Below are positions 54,716 through 62,837 of a DNA stretch of 64,000 bases, piece by piece (positions within the stretch are counted from its first letter, which is position 1; every line of letters starts with the position of its first letter). This stretch comes from Paenibacillus psychroresistens. GTDB lineage: Bacteria > Bacillota > Bacilli > Paenibacillales > NBRC-103111. Below the pieces are notes generated by a model, which searched no databases, was not told the DNA's origin, and saw only the letters and a list, made by a program, of their open reading frames with translations. The stretch spans positions 6,895,501 to 6,959,500 of the forward strand of contig NZ_CP034235.1 of NCBI RefSeq assembly GCF_009728935.1, given 5' to 3'. The position numbers and the translations under genes are program-made.

Positions 54716-56385
54716 TATTGTGAGTCTATTGGTGTAACAGCATCTTTGAGGAGCAACTCCAGTTGTGCGCGGTGTTCCTCTGTCTCAGCATGCTCCCAGC
54801 CAAAGTAAGCTTCCATAAATGAGATTACCGCATCCTTATCTTCATGCACCGCTCTAATATCAAAGTACAATTCACCGGTCCGTCGCACGAAATAATCAGC
54901 AGGTGTAACCACCATTTCATGTTCAATGGCGTAATACAATGAAGCTAATCTTGCTTTGGATAGCTCTGTATTTTGCGGAAGACCTTTGTGGTTATCCAGC
55001 ATAGCGAATACTAGCTCAGCATTCGAACCATACCTTCTAACCAATTGCTCGGCTTCGCTTCCAGAGTAGCCAGCTTGAATTCCTTTGGCTATTGTACGGC
55101 TAATAAATTGTTCATAATTCTGAGAACCGCCTACCTCACCGCCTGATAGCTTAATCTGCGAAGTAGAACTTCGCGGAAACCTGCGAACTGCTGTAGCAAT
55201 AGCTTCTGCTGCAAGATCTACCACGCGTTCTGCCATTTTGCGATAGCCAGTTAGCTTGCCGCCTGCGATAGAAATTAGCCCTGAAGCGGAAATAAAAATC
55301 TCATCCTTACGTGACAGCTCGGAAGGCGATTTACCCTCTTCGTGAATCAACGGTCTCAACCCAGCCCAGCTGGATTCAATGTCCTGCGCAGTAAGCTCCA
55401 GTGTTGGGAACATGAAATTGGCTGCAGCGAGAATGTAATCCCGATCCTCCACTGTCATCTGTGGATGTACAATATCTCCTGTATAGGTTGTATCCGTTGT
55501 CCCAATGTAGGTTTTGCCATCCCTTGGAATTGCAAAAACCATACGTTTATCTGCTGTATCGAAATACGTAGCTTGCTTTAATGGAAACCTCCGCTGGTCA
55601 AACACCAAATGAACTCCTTTGGTTAATTGAACATGCTTACCTTGCTTGGAGCCATCCACTTCACGGATCGTATCCACCCAAGGTCCGGCAGCGTTAATCA
55701 CACAATGAGCTCGAATTTGCTTGACCGCTCCAGTAAATTGCTCCTTCACCTGCACGCCTGCTACCTTGCCGTTCTCGACAATAAGCTGCTCCACGCGGCA
55801 ATAGTTCACCGCTATAGCACCACGCTTCACAGCTTCCTTCAGCACCTCAATCGTTAATCGCGCATCATCTGTACGATATTCCACGTAGTATCCGCCGCCC
55901 TTAAGACCTTCTTTGCGGAGCAGCGGCTCCAGCTGCAGTGTCATCTCGCGATTTAACATTCGCCGCTTTTCGCCTTTCCTCACGCCCGCTAAGAAATCAT
56001 AAACCTTCAGTCCCAAAGATGTAGCCAGCTTGCCAAACGTACCGCCTTTAATTATCGGCAGCAGCATCCATTCTGGCGTTGTGACATGCGGCGCATTCTC
56101 ATAAACAATCGCGCGCTCCTTGCCGACCTCTGCAACAATCTTGAACTCCAGCTGCTTGAGATAACGCAGACCGCCATGGACAAGCTTGGTGGAACGACTT
56201 GAGGTTCCCGCTGCAAAGTCCTGCATATCTACCAGTGCCGTTTTCATCCCGCGAACGCTAGCATCAAGAGCTATGCCTGCACCTGTGATGCCACCTCCAA
56301 TGATCAGCAAATCAAACGTTTCCTGCTCCATGGAGGCTAAAATTTCGTTACGGCGCTTGCCTGAGAATTCTGTAGATTTATCCAT
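54715..56385 (-). CDS. glpD: Aerobic glycerol-3-phosphate dehydrogenase
   Basis: The 556-residue flavoprotein oxidises sn-glycerol-3-phosphate to dihydroxyacetone phosphate at the membrane and passes electrons to menaquinone. It has the FAD-binding site LLIIGGGITGAGIALDA (about 27-43), TSSRSTKLVHGGLRYL, and the C-terminal alpha-glycerophosphate oxidase domain. The ATG at 56385 follows AAAGGATGG; a longer frame to 56550 would overlap glpK. It follows glpK by 40 bases on the same strand, the last gene of the unit before the terminator. Confidence 0.95.
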   Translation of the reverse strand: MDKSTEFSGKRRNEILASMEQETFDLLIIGGGITGAGIALDASVRGMKTALVDMQDFAAGTSSRSTKLVHGGLRYLKQLEFKIVAEVGKERAIVYENAPHVTTPEWMLLPIIKGGTFGKLATSLGLKVYDFLAGVRKGEKRRMLNREMTLQLEPLLRKEGLKGGGYYVEYRTDDARLTIEVLKEAVKRGAIAVNYCRVEQLIVENGKVAGVQVKEQFTGAVKQIRAHCVINAAGPWVDTIREVDGSKQGKHVQLTKGVHLVFDQRRFPLKQATYFDTADKRMVFAIPRDGKTYIGTTDTTYTGDIVHPQMTVEDRDYILAAANFMFPTLELTAQDIESSWAGLRPLIHEEGKSPSELSRKDEIFISASGLISIAGGKLTGYRKMAERVVDLAAEAIATAVRRFPRSSTSQIKLSGGEVGGSQNYEQFISRTIAKGIQAGYSGSEAEQLVRRYGSNAELVFAMLDNHKGLPQNTELSKARLASLYYAIEHEMVVTPADYFVRRTGELYFDIRAVHEDKDAVISFMEAYFGWEHAETEEHRAQLELLLKDAVTPIDSQ

Positions 56386-56425
56386 TATGCTACCATCCTT
56401 TGGGGGCTTATGCTCAATGCTTGCT

Positions 56426-57922
56426 CTATGCCTTATACCCAATTGCTGCATGCACGGCTTTTTTCCAGCCCTTGTATAAGTTCTGTCTGGTTTCTTCAAG
56501 CATCTTAGGCTCATAGTAATGTCCCAATTGCCACATTTGCGTAATCTCATCCTTATGACCCCAAAAACCTACAGCAAGACCCGCTAAATAAGCGGCGCCC
56601 AATACACTTGTTTCACTAACTGCCGCTCGTTCAACAGGTGTATCCAGCATATCGCTCTGAAACTGCATCAAAAAATCATTCATTGATGCTCCTCCGTCTA
56701 CACGCAGGACCGTAATCGGAATTCCCGAATCCTGCTCCATCACAGTTAATACATCCTTCGTTTGGTAAGCAATCGATTCCAAGGCGGCACGCACCAAATG
56801 GTCCTTGCCCGTACCACGCGACAAACCAAATACCGCTCCACGCACATCACTATCCCAATAAGGGGTGCCTAGACCGACAAAAGCCGGGATCAGATAGACT
56901 CCCTCAGTAGATGTAATTCGCATAGCGCTTGCTTCCGTATCATTAGCCGAATCAATCAGCTTAAGCTCATCCCTTAACCATTGAATCGTCGAGCCAGCCG
57001 AAAAAATACTGCCCTCCAGTGCATATTCAACCTTGCCGTCTATTCCCCAAGCAATTGTCGTAAGCAAGCCATGCTGTGACTTAACCGCTTTTTCACCCGT
57101 GTTCATCAACATGAAACATCCGGTACCATAGGTATTTTTGGCCATACCTTTCTCAAAACAAGCTTGCCCGAACAAGGCCGCTTGCTGATCACCTGCTGCA
57201 CCAGCAATAGGTATTCGACAGCCATCTAGATACGACTCAGCAGTATGGGCGTATATCTCTGAAGATCCATGCACCTCAGGCAGCATTTGCCTTGGAATAT
57301 CCAATAGCTGCAATATAGCTTCATCCCATTGCTGCTCATGAATATTGTAGAGCATCGTTCGCGATGCATTCGAATAATCCGTCACATGGGCCAACCCACC
57401 TGACAGATTCCAGATGAGCCAGCAGTCGATTGTGCCAAACAGCAGTTCACCTTGCTCCGCTCTGGCACGAGAACCCTCGACGTGATCGAGAATCCATTTG
57501 ATCTTCGTTCCCGAGAAATAAGCATCCACCACTAAGCCTGTTTTCTCTTGAATCATCGTTTGATGGCCATCCGCTTTGAGTGCATCACAAATCGCCGAGG
57601 TTTGCCGTGATTGCCATACGATCGCTGGATAAATCGCCTTGCCTGTTGCCTTATCCCAAACAATCGTTGTTTCGCGTTGATTGGTAATACCGATAGCCGC
57701 GATTTGGTCAGGCGTTGCTCCCGATTTTCGCAGCACCTCTGTCATCACATTCAGCACAGATTGCCAGATCTCTGCAGGATCGTGTTCAACCCAACCAGAA
57801 TGGGGAAAGTACTGTCTGAATTCCTGCTGAGCCAGATGAACAGGCTCCCCTTGATGATTGAACAATACAGCACGCGAGCTCGTCGTTCCTTGGTCAATGG
57901 CCATTACAAACGTTTGTTTCAT
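56426..57922 (-). CDS. glpK: Glycerol kinase lacking the PTS-phosphorylated histidine
   Basis: The 498-residue kinase (FGGY family) makes sn-glycerol-3-phosphate from glycerol and ATP. It has the phosphate-binding AIDQGTTSSRAVLF, the glycerol-site segments NQRETT and DYSNASRTMLYN, and GAAGDQQAALFGQ. Other Bacillales and enterococcal enzymes have a His about residue 231 (YHF(F/Y)G) that HPr phosphorylates for activation. Here the equivalent segment is ESYLDG, with Tyr where the His should be. This form would not be controlled in that way. It is preceded by the ABC permease gene with a six-base gap. Confidence 0.95.
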   Translation of the reverse strand: MKQTFVMAIDQGTTSSRAVLFNHQGEPVHLAQQEFRQYFPHSGWVEHDPAEIWQSVLNVMTEVLRKSGATPDQIAAIGITNQRETTIVWDKATGKAIYPAIVWQSRQTSAICDALKADGHQTMIQEKTGLVVDAYFSGTKIKWILDHVEGSRARAEQGELLFGTIDCWLIWNLSGGLAHVTDYSNASRTMLYNIHEQQWDEAILQLLDIPRQMLPEVHGSSEIYAHTAESYLDGCRIPIAGAAGDQQAALFGQACFEKGMAKNTYGTGCFMLMNTGEKAVKSQHGLLTTIAWGIDGKVEYALEGSIFSAGSTIQWLRDELKLIDSANDTEASAMRITSTEGVYLIPAFVGLGTPYWDSDVRGAVFGLSRGTGKDHLVRAALESIAYQTKDVLTVMEQDSGIPITVLRVDGGASMNDFLMQFQSDMLDTPVERAAVSETSVLGAAYLAGLAVGFWGHKDEITQMWQLGHYYEPKMLEETRQNLYKGWKKAVHAAIGYKA

Positions 57923-57928
57923 AGAACC

Positions 57929-58771
57929 TTACCCCTTCACTGCCGATCCCACCGTCAAGGCATTCTCTACCTGCCTGCTAAAGAACATATAGAGGAGCAC
58001 AGTTGGTAAGCTGGCTATAGTCATGGCTGCTCCCATTGCTCCCCAATCTGTCGTGAATTGACCTTGGAAGAACAATAAGCCGAGCGGCAATGTTTTTAAG
58101 CTTTCTTTGGTAATTAACATAAGTGCAATCGTAAATTCATTCCAAGCATTCAAGAATACAAAAATAATCATCGTTGCAATCGCTGGTTTAACAATCGGGA
58201 GAATAATACGTCTAAAGGTTTGATAGATGGAAGCTCCATCGATACACGCCGATTCTTCAAGCTCAATGGGAATAGTCCGAAAAAACCCATAAAAAACGAG
58301 CGTGGAGAAGCTGAGGTTGAAAGCAATATAAGGGACAATCAGCGCAGCCAGTGTGTTCGATAAATGAAAGTCCCGCACCAGTATGGCCAGTGGAATAATA
58401 ATCACTTGAATCGGTACGAATAATCCGATAATAACATAAGTACGGGCAGTTTCTCTAAATTTCCAAAACATTCTCGCACAAGCATAGGAAAACATCACTG
58501 CAAGCGTAATAGTTCCGACAACCGTTAATACAGAAACCAGCATACTATTGAAAAAATATACCGGAACATTAAACCGTGTCCATGCCTCCACGTAATTCTC
58601 AAAACGAAGATGAGTCGGGAAGCCAAACGGATTGGTCACAAAAATCTCATTATTATTTTTTAAAGAATAGAAAATCATCCATATCAGTGGATAAACGGAT
58701 ATTATCGCGTAAGCCCAGAGGAAGATTTGGAAAAACGGTTGGTTTTTGCGTAATTTCATAGCCCAGCTCAT
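57929..58771 (-). CDS. CUT1 sugar/glycerol ABC transporter permease (MalG-like)
   Basis: The 280-residue inner-membrane permease has six helices and the EAA loop ELEESACIDGASIYQTFRRIILPIVKPA. It forms the channel together with the MalF-like protein encoded just upstream. Six bases separate it from glpK, so they should be one transcript. AAAGGAA precedes the ATG. The likely cargo is glycerol, glycerol-3-phosphate or a glycerophosphodiester, inferred from the neighbours. Confidence 0.9.
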   Translation of the reverse strand: MSWAMKLRKNQPFFQIFLWAYAIISVYPLIWMIFYSLKNNNEIFVTNPFGFPTHLRFENYVEAWTRFNVPVYFFNSMLVSVLTVVGTITLAVMFSYACARMFWKFRETARTYVIIGLFVPIQVIIIPLAILVRDFHLSNTLAALIVPYIAFNLSFSTLVFYGFFRTIPIELEESACIDGASIYQTFRRIILPIVKPAIATMIIFVFLNAWNEFTIALMLITKESLKTLPLGLLFFQGQFTTDWGAMGAAMTIASLPTVLLYMFFSRQVENALTVGSAVKG

Positions 58772-58828
58772 AGCGTAAATTCCTTTCCGGACAGAGTTTC
58801 TTGAACATTAATTAGGATCAGCATATGC

Positions 58829-59710
58829 TTAATAGGTGATTCTTTCTCTTGCAATCAACCGATTAATCGCCAGAGTGACAATTAGACATTCAATGACGAG
58901 AAATGCGGCCGCTGCGCTGCCATAGCCAAATTCGCCAACACGGAAAGCGGAGCGATACATCAAGTAAGTCAGGGTATAGGTTGTTGTACCTGGACCACCG
59001 CTGGTCATAATGAACATATTGGCAAAAGCATTTAAGCCGCCTGTTACAGCAAGCACCAAACAATATTTATAGGTTTCCGACATAAGCGGAATCGTTATTT
59101 TCCAATGTGCTTTCCAGCCCTCTGCACCATCAATTCGCGCTGCCTCCAGATATTGCTCAGGCACGGACTTGGCTGCTGCCAGCAGCAATGCGAAATGATA
59201 CCCCATGAACTGCCAGGCATTCACTAGCGCAATCACATAAATCGCTGTTTTTTCATTAGTCAGCCAATCTTGACGATACGATAAACCCAAGGCTTCGAAG
59301 ATTTTATTAAAAAGTCCATATTCGCTGTTATACATCGCTAACCAAAGCTGACAAACTACTGTGATCGATAGAACAACGGGAATAAAATAGCTGATTCGCA
59401 GGATTTTCTTGCCTCGGAATTTGGCATTAGCAATCGTCAAAGCTAGAATCGTGCCGATCCCAATTTGCAGCACAGCCAGAATACCGGCAAATACCAGCCC
59501 ATTATATAAAGCGGTATAAAAAATGTGATCATGAAACAGCTGCTTATAATTATCCAGAAAAATAAATGTACCTTCCGACAAGCCATCCCACTCATAAAGG
59601 CTGCGGAAAAACACCTGCAGAATCGGGTAAAATACGATGATTGAATATAACAGCAGGGTGGGCACAATAAAGATCGCAATCGCCAGCTTATTCCCCATAA
59701 AACTCTTCAT
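58829..59710 (-). CDS. CUT1 ABC transporter permease (MalF-like)
   Basis: The 293-residue permease has six helices and the EAA loop YLEAARIDGAEGWKAHWKITIPLMSETYK. It pairs with the MalG-like protein. The ATG at 59710 follows GGGAGGAAC by four to five bases; a longer in-frame start at 59740 would run into the hairpin before it. No ATPase gene lies in the operon, as is common in Firmicutes, where a shared MsmK/MsmX-type ATPase serves many importers. Confidence 0.9.
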   Translation of the reverse strand: MKSFMGNKLAIAIFIVPTLLLYSIIVFYPILQVFFRSLYEWDGLSEGTFIFLDNYKQLFHDHIFYTALYNGLVFAGILAVLQIGIGTILALTIANAKFRGKKILRISYFIPVVLSITVVCQLWLAMYNSEYGLFNKIFEALGLSYRQDWLTNEKTAIYVIALVNAWQFMGYHFALLLAAAKSVPEQYLEAARIDGAEGWKAHWKITIPLMSETYKYCLVLAVTGGLNAFANMFIMTSGGPGTTTYTLTYLMYRSAFRVGEFGYGSAAAAFLVIECLIVTLAINRLIARERITY

Positions 59711-59740
59711 TAACAGTTCCTCCCGTACCTTAAAATACAT

Positions 59741-59768
59741 TCACACCGGCTATTAAAAACCGGTGTGA
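59741..59768 (-). terminator. Hairpin between binding protein and MalF-like permease
   Basis: TCACACCGG and CCGGTGTGA form a perfect nine-base stem around a ten-base loop. It sits 20 bases after the binding-protein stop. Lack of a T-run suggests it lowers permease expression or stabilises the binding-protein message rather than stopping transcription. Confidence 0.65.
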
Positions 59769-59788
59769 GTTGTATAAGCTAATCTGGT

Positions 59789-61132
59789 TTACTTAATTGC
59801 ATTTGCTAAATCTTTAACAAAATTGTCTGCTGAATAAGCGCCTGTCATCAGGTTTTGTGAGCCGTCTTCCAAAGCAGCTTTAAATTTAGGATTCGATAAG
59901 CCCCAAGCAAAAGCAGTTGTGCTAGTAATGTTCGGGATATCTTTAGAAAGCTGCTCCATCATCGCTGGGAAAGCTTTTACTACTGGAATGTCTACTTTTG
60001 TAGCTACGATCGGGTTAGCTCTTTGAGTGTATTTGTATTCGGCATACTTCAACGAAATGAAGCTTGCCACCTTAGCTGCTAGTTCTTTATCCTTCGTGTT
60101 AGCTGAAACAGCATAACCACCTGGACCACCGCTGCCGCTGAAGGCATATTTGGATTTCTCATAGCTTGCTGCATCAGCCGCAGGATAGTACATATAAGCT
60201 GCTTTATCGCCTAAAGCTTTAGTTGCCGCTTCAATTTCCCATTGCCCATTAATGAACATCGCTGCTTTGCCTTCATGGAACAAGGCCGCTGCTTGATCAT
60301 AGTTCAAGTTAGTTGCTCCTTTTGGAAGCAAACCGGCTTTCACTAAGTCAATTATATTTTGTGCTGCCGATTTATAAATCGGGTCGGTTACTTGTGTTTT
60401 GCCTTTGTCTAAATCAAGAATACCTGCTGGGCTGTAGCGTGATGCGAAAATATCATATAAGGCCACATCCGGCCATTTCTCTTTTGCGAACAAAGCCATA
60501 GGCGTAATGTTAGCTGCTTTAAATCCTTTAACCGCAGTCATCATTTCATCGTAAGTAGTAGGCACTTTAATGTTATTTTTCTCGAATAGCTCTTTGTTGT
60601 AATATAACAAGATCAACTCATTACCCGCATATGGAAAGGCGTAAGCATGACCATCTTCTGTGTACAAAGTGTTCATTGCGCTTGGCTGCATTTTGTCTTT
60701 AAAGCCAAATTTATCAACATATTCATCTAACATAAGAATGTTATTGGATTTTTTGAAGGTATTGATTTGATCCAAGCCTGCTTGGAAGATATCCGGCAAA
60801 TTGCCTGTTGCTGCATAAGTCTTTAACTTCTGTCCATCATCCTGAGCTTGAATTTCAAGCTCTAATTCAACGTTTGGCATTTCTTTCTTTAATTCTGCCA
60901 CTGCATAATCATAGGGAGTCTTAGTATCTTCGTCAGCGTATTGCGCATAAATGCGTAATTTTACCGGCTTATCTGCTGGCTTATCTGTTGGTGCTGCCGT
61001 TGCTGCTGGTGCAACTGATGCTGCTGCATCGCTCGATGGCGCTGCTGTATCTACTGCATCCTTAACACCGGCGCAAGCTGCCAATACGATCATAATGCTG
61101 AAACATAAAACCACTATTAAAATCTTTTTCAT
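59789..61132 (-). CDS. CUT1 ABC transporter lipoprotein binding protein
   Basis: The 447-residue extracellular binding protein has a lipoprotein signal (VLAACAGVK, Cys20) and a Ser/Ala/Thr-rich linker. The MalE-type fold (about 55-440) includes YNKELFEKNNIKVPTTYDEM, AAMFINGQWEIEA and SGSGGPGGYAVSANTKDKE. It captures the cargo for the two permeases encoded just after. It is the first gene of the transporter unit and lies 115 bases from the regulator genes. GGGAGG precedes the ATG. Confidence 0.92.
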   Translation of the reverse strand: MKKILIVVLCFSIMIVLAACAGVKDAVDTAAPSSDAAASVAPAATAAPTDKPADKPVKLRIYAQYADEDTKTPYDYAVAELKKEMPNVELELEIQAQDDGQKLKTYAATGNLPDIFQAGLDQINTFKKSNNILMLDEYVDKFGFKDKMQPSAMNTLYTEDGHAYAFPYAGNELILLYYNKELFEKNNIKVPTTYDEMMTAVKGFKAANITPMALFAKEKWPDVALYDIFASRYSPAGILDLDKGKTQVTDPIYKSAAQNIIDLVKAGLLPKGATNLNYDQAAALFHEGKAAMFINGQWEIEAATKALGDKAAYMYYPAADAASYEKSKYAFSGSGGPGGYAVSANTKDKELAAKVASFISLKYAEYKYTQRANPIVATKVDIPVVKAFPAMMEQLSKDIPNITSTTAFAWGLSNPKFKAALEDGSQNLMTGAYSADNFVKDLANAIK

Positions 61133-61246
61133 TGTGAAACCTCCCTGATATTGTTTAGGAACAATTATGAGTATACAGGGAAACAGCCAGCTAATTAATG
61201 CACAAAACGCTGTGTTCTTGGATTATCTGCGCATCCTCTTAGTCGG

Positions 61247-62836
61247 CTATTTCTTCGAATTTTCATACTCGCTGGGGGAAGACCCATAATATTTCTTAAA
61301 GCAGCGACTGAAATAAGCCGGATCATTATAGCCAATTTGCTCGGCAATATCTGCTAGCTTGCTGCTTCCACGACTCAGCAGCTCTTTCGCTTTCTGCATC
61401 CGCACATGAGTTACATAGTCGGTTAGGGTCATGCCAATTTCTTTTTTAAACAAGGCACGCAGATAGCTGGAGTTTACGAACACATGCTTAGCAACCTCCT
61501 CCAACTGGAGCTCCGGATCCGAATAATGCTGCTCAATATAGAGCTTGGCTGCCAAAGCCATCTTGTTGGATTTGGTTGGTTTGTGCAGCTTCGTATACTG
61601 AATGGAAAGCTGAAAAAGCGCGATTATCCATTGCTGCACAGCTTCTATCGATTCATGCTTCATGATCTCATTATAGGGAAAAAAGTCTTCACCGAAGCAA
61701 TCCTCAATCGGATGCCCTTTCTCTGTCACATACGACAAACATAAGGAAACCAGTCCCATACAAATCACATACGTATAATCAATCGACAGTCGCTGCTGCC
61801 GAATTTGCTCGAAGATCAAATTAAGCTTTATATGCAAAGCTTCCCATTCACCCATTCGTAAATGAATCAGTAATTGCTCACTCGTCTCCATAGAAATAAA
61901 CCCGCTTGTCACGGTATTATTCAGCTGTTGCCCATATTCAATTAAGCGGTCATTGCCAAGAATAAACTTCTGCTGAAGTGCCTCCAATGCCTCCAGATAG
62001 GAAGCGCGAATCGTTTTGTAGCCTGATTTTTTGCTGCTCACGCCTATTGTCACTGTAAATTTAAGGTATTTTTTTATCAAGGCGCATAGTTGGGCATACC
62101 CTTCTAGATACGACTTTCGTTCCTCATTTTCACGCTCAAATTCAAGAATGCAGATAATGCGGCCTTCCGGACCATTAAACACATAATGGTTGCCAGATAT
62201 CTCCATCAGTTCGTTGAGAATATTCGTAACCGCATATTTCCACAGCAGCTTCTCACTGGCTTTATTCCATTTCTGATCTAGATTATCTATCTCAATACAA
62301 GTCACCTGAAAGCACTTGGAATAAGGGGTAAAGCCAATCCCCTCGAGCTTTCGCTCCGTAATCTCATCCTTATCATTGTAATCACTGCCAATCAGCTGAT
62401 TCAGAATTCCTTCCTTCAACAGGGCCAGATTGTCTTTAAGCGTTAAGCTAACCTCCTGCGCTTCAATGATGCTTTTCTGCAGCTTAAGCATGGTCAGAAT
62501 CAGCTCTTCCTTGGAGAATGGCTTGAGAATATAATCCTCCACACCTAATCTCACTGCTTTTCTGGCATACTCAAATTCACTGTGCCCCGTAATCAGCACA
62601 ACTCCCATTCGCGGATAGCGAGCCTTCAATTGCTCGGTCAGCTGCAGCCCATCCATAAAAGGCATATTAATATCGACCAAGGCGATATCCGGCAGATGAA
62701 TAGGCATCAACTCAAGTGCTTCCACTCCATTCTTCGCTTCACAGCAAATCTCAAAATCATAATCTCCCCATGGAATTGCCTGCCTTAAGTAATCACGAAA
62801 AATAGCTTCATCGTCGACAATCATAATTTTCTGCAT
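61247..62836 (-). CDS. YesN-type response regulator with AraC DNA-binding domain
   Basis: The 529-residue regulator has a receiver domain (about 1-120) with the acidic pair D8/D9, phospho-acceptor D55 (IALVDINMPFMDG) and K105 region (LKPFS). A middle domain is followed by a C-terminal AraC pair of HTHs ending YNDPAYFSRCFKKYYGSSPSEYENSKK. It probably activates the glycerol transporter and catabolic genes beside it. The ATG at 62836 is one base past the kinase stop and follows AAGGTGAATG, so the two are translationally coupled. Confidence 0.92.
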   Translation of the reverse strand: MQKIMIVDDEAIFRDYLRQAIPWGDYDFEICCEAKNGVEALELMPIHLPDIALVDINMPFMDGLQLTEQLKARYPRMGVVLITGHSEFEYARKAVRLGVEDYILKPFSKEELILTMLKLQKSIIEAQEVSLTLKDNLALLKEGILNQLIGSDYNDKDEITERKLEGIGFTPYSKCFQVTCIEIDNLDQKWNKASEKLLWKYAVTNILNELMEISGNHYVFNGPEGRIICILEFERENEERKSYLEGYAQLCALIKKYLKFTVTIGVSSKKSGYKTIRASYLEALEALQQKFILGNDRLIEYGQQLNNTVTSGFISMETSEQLLIHLRMGEWEALHIKLNLIFEQIRQQRLSIDYTYVICMGLVSLCLSYVTEKGHPIEDCFGEDFFPYNEIMKHESIEAVQQWIIALFQLSIQYTKLHKPTKSNKMALAAKLYIEQHYSDPELQLEEVAKHVFVNSSYLRALFKKEIGMTLTDYVTHVRMQKAKELLSRGSSKLADIAEQIGYNDPAYFSRCFKKYYGSSPSEYENSKK

Positions 62837-62837
62837 A

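Noticed and set aside
56386..56550. N-terminal extension of GlpD by 55 residues
   Set aside because: It overlaps the end of glpK and shows no GlpD-like sequence; the start at 56385 has a ribosome site and the FAD motif at the usual distance.
61133..61246. cre-like site around AAAACGCTGTGTT before the glycerol binding-protein gene
   Set aside because: It mismatches the cre consensus at both ends in four positions, too many to call.
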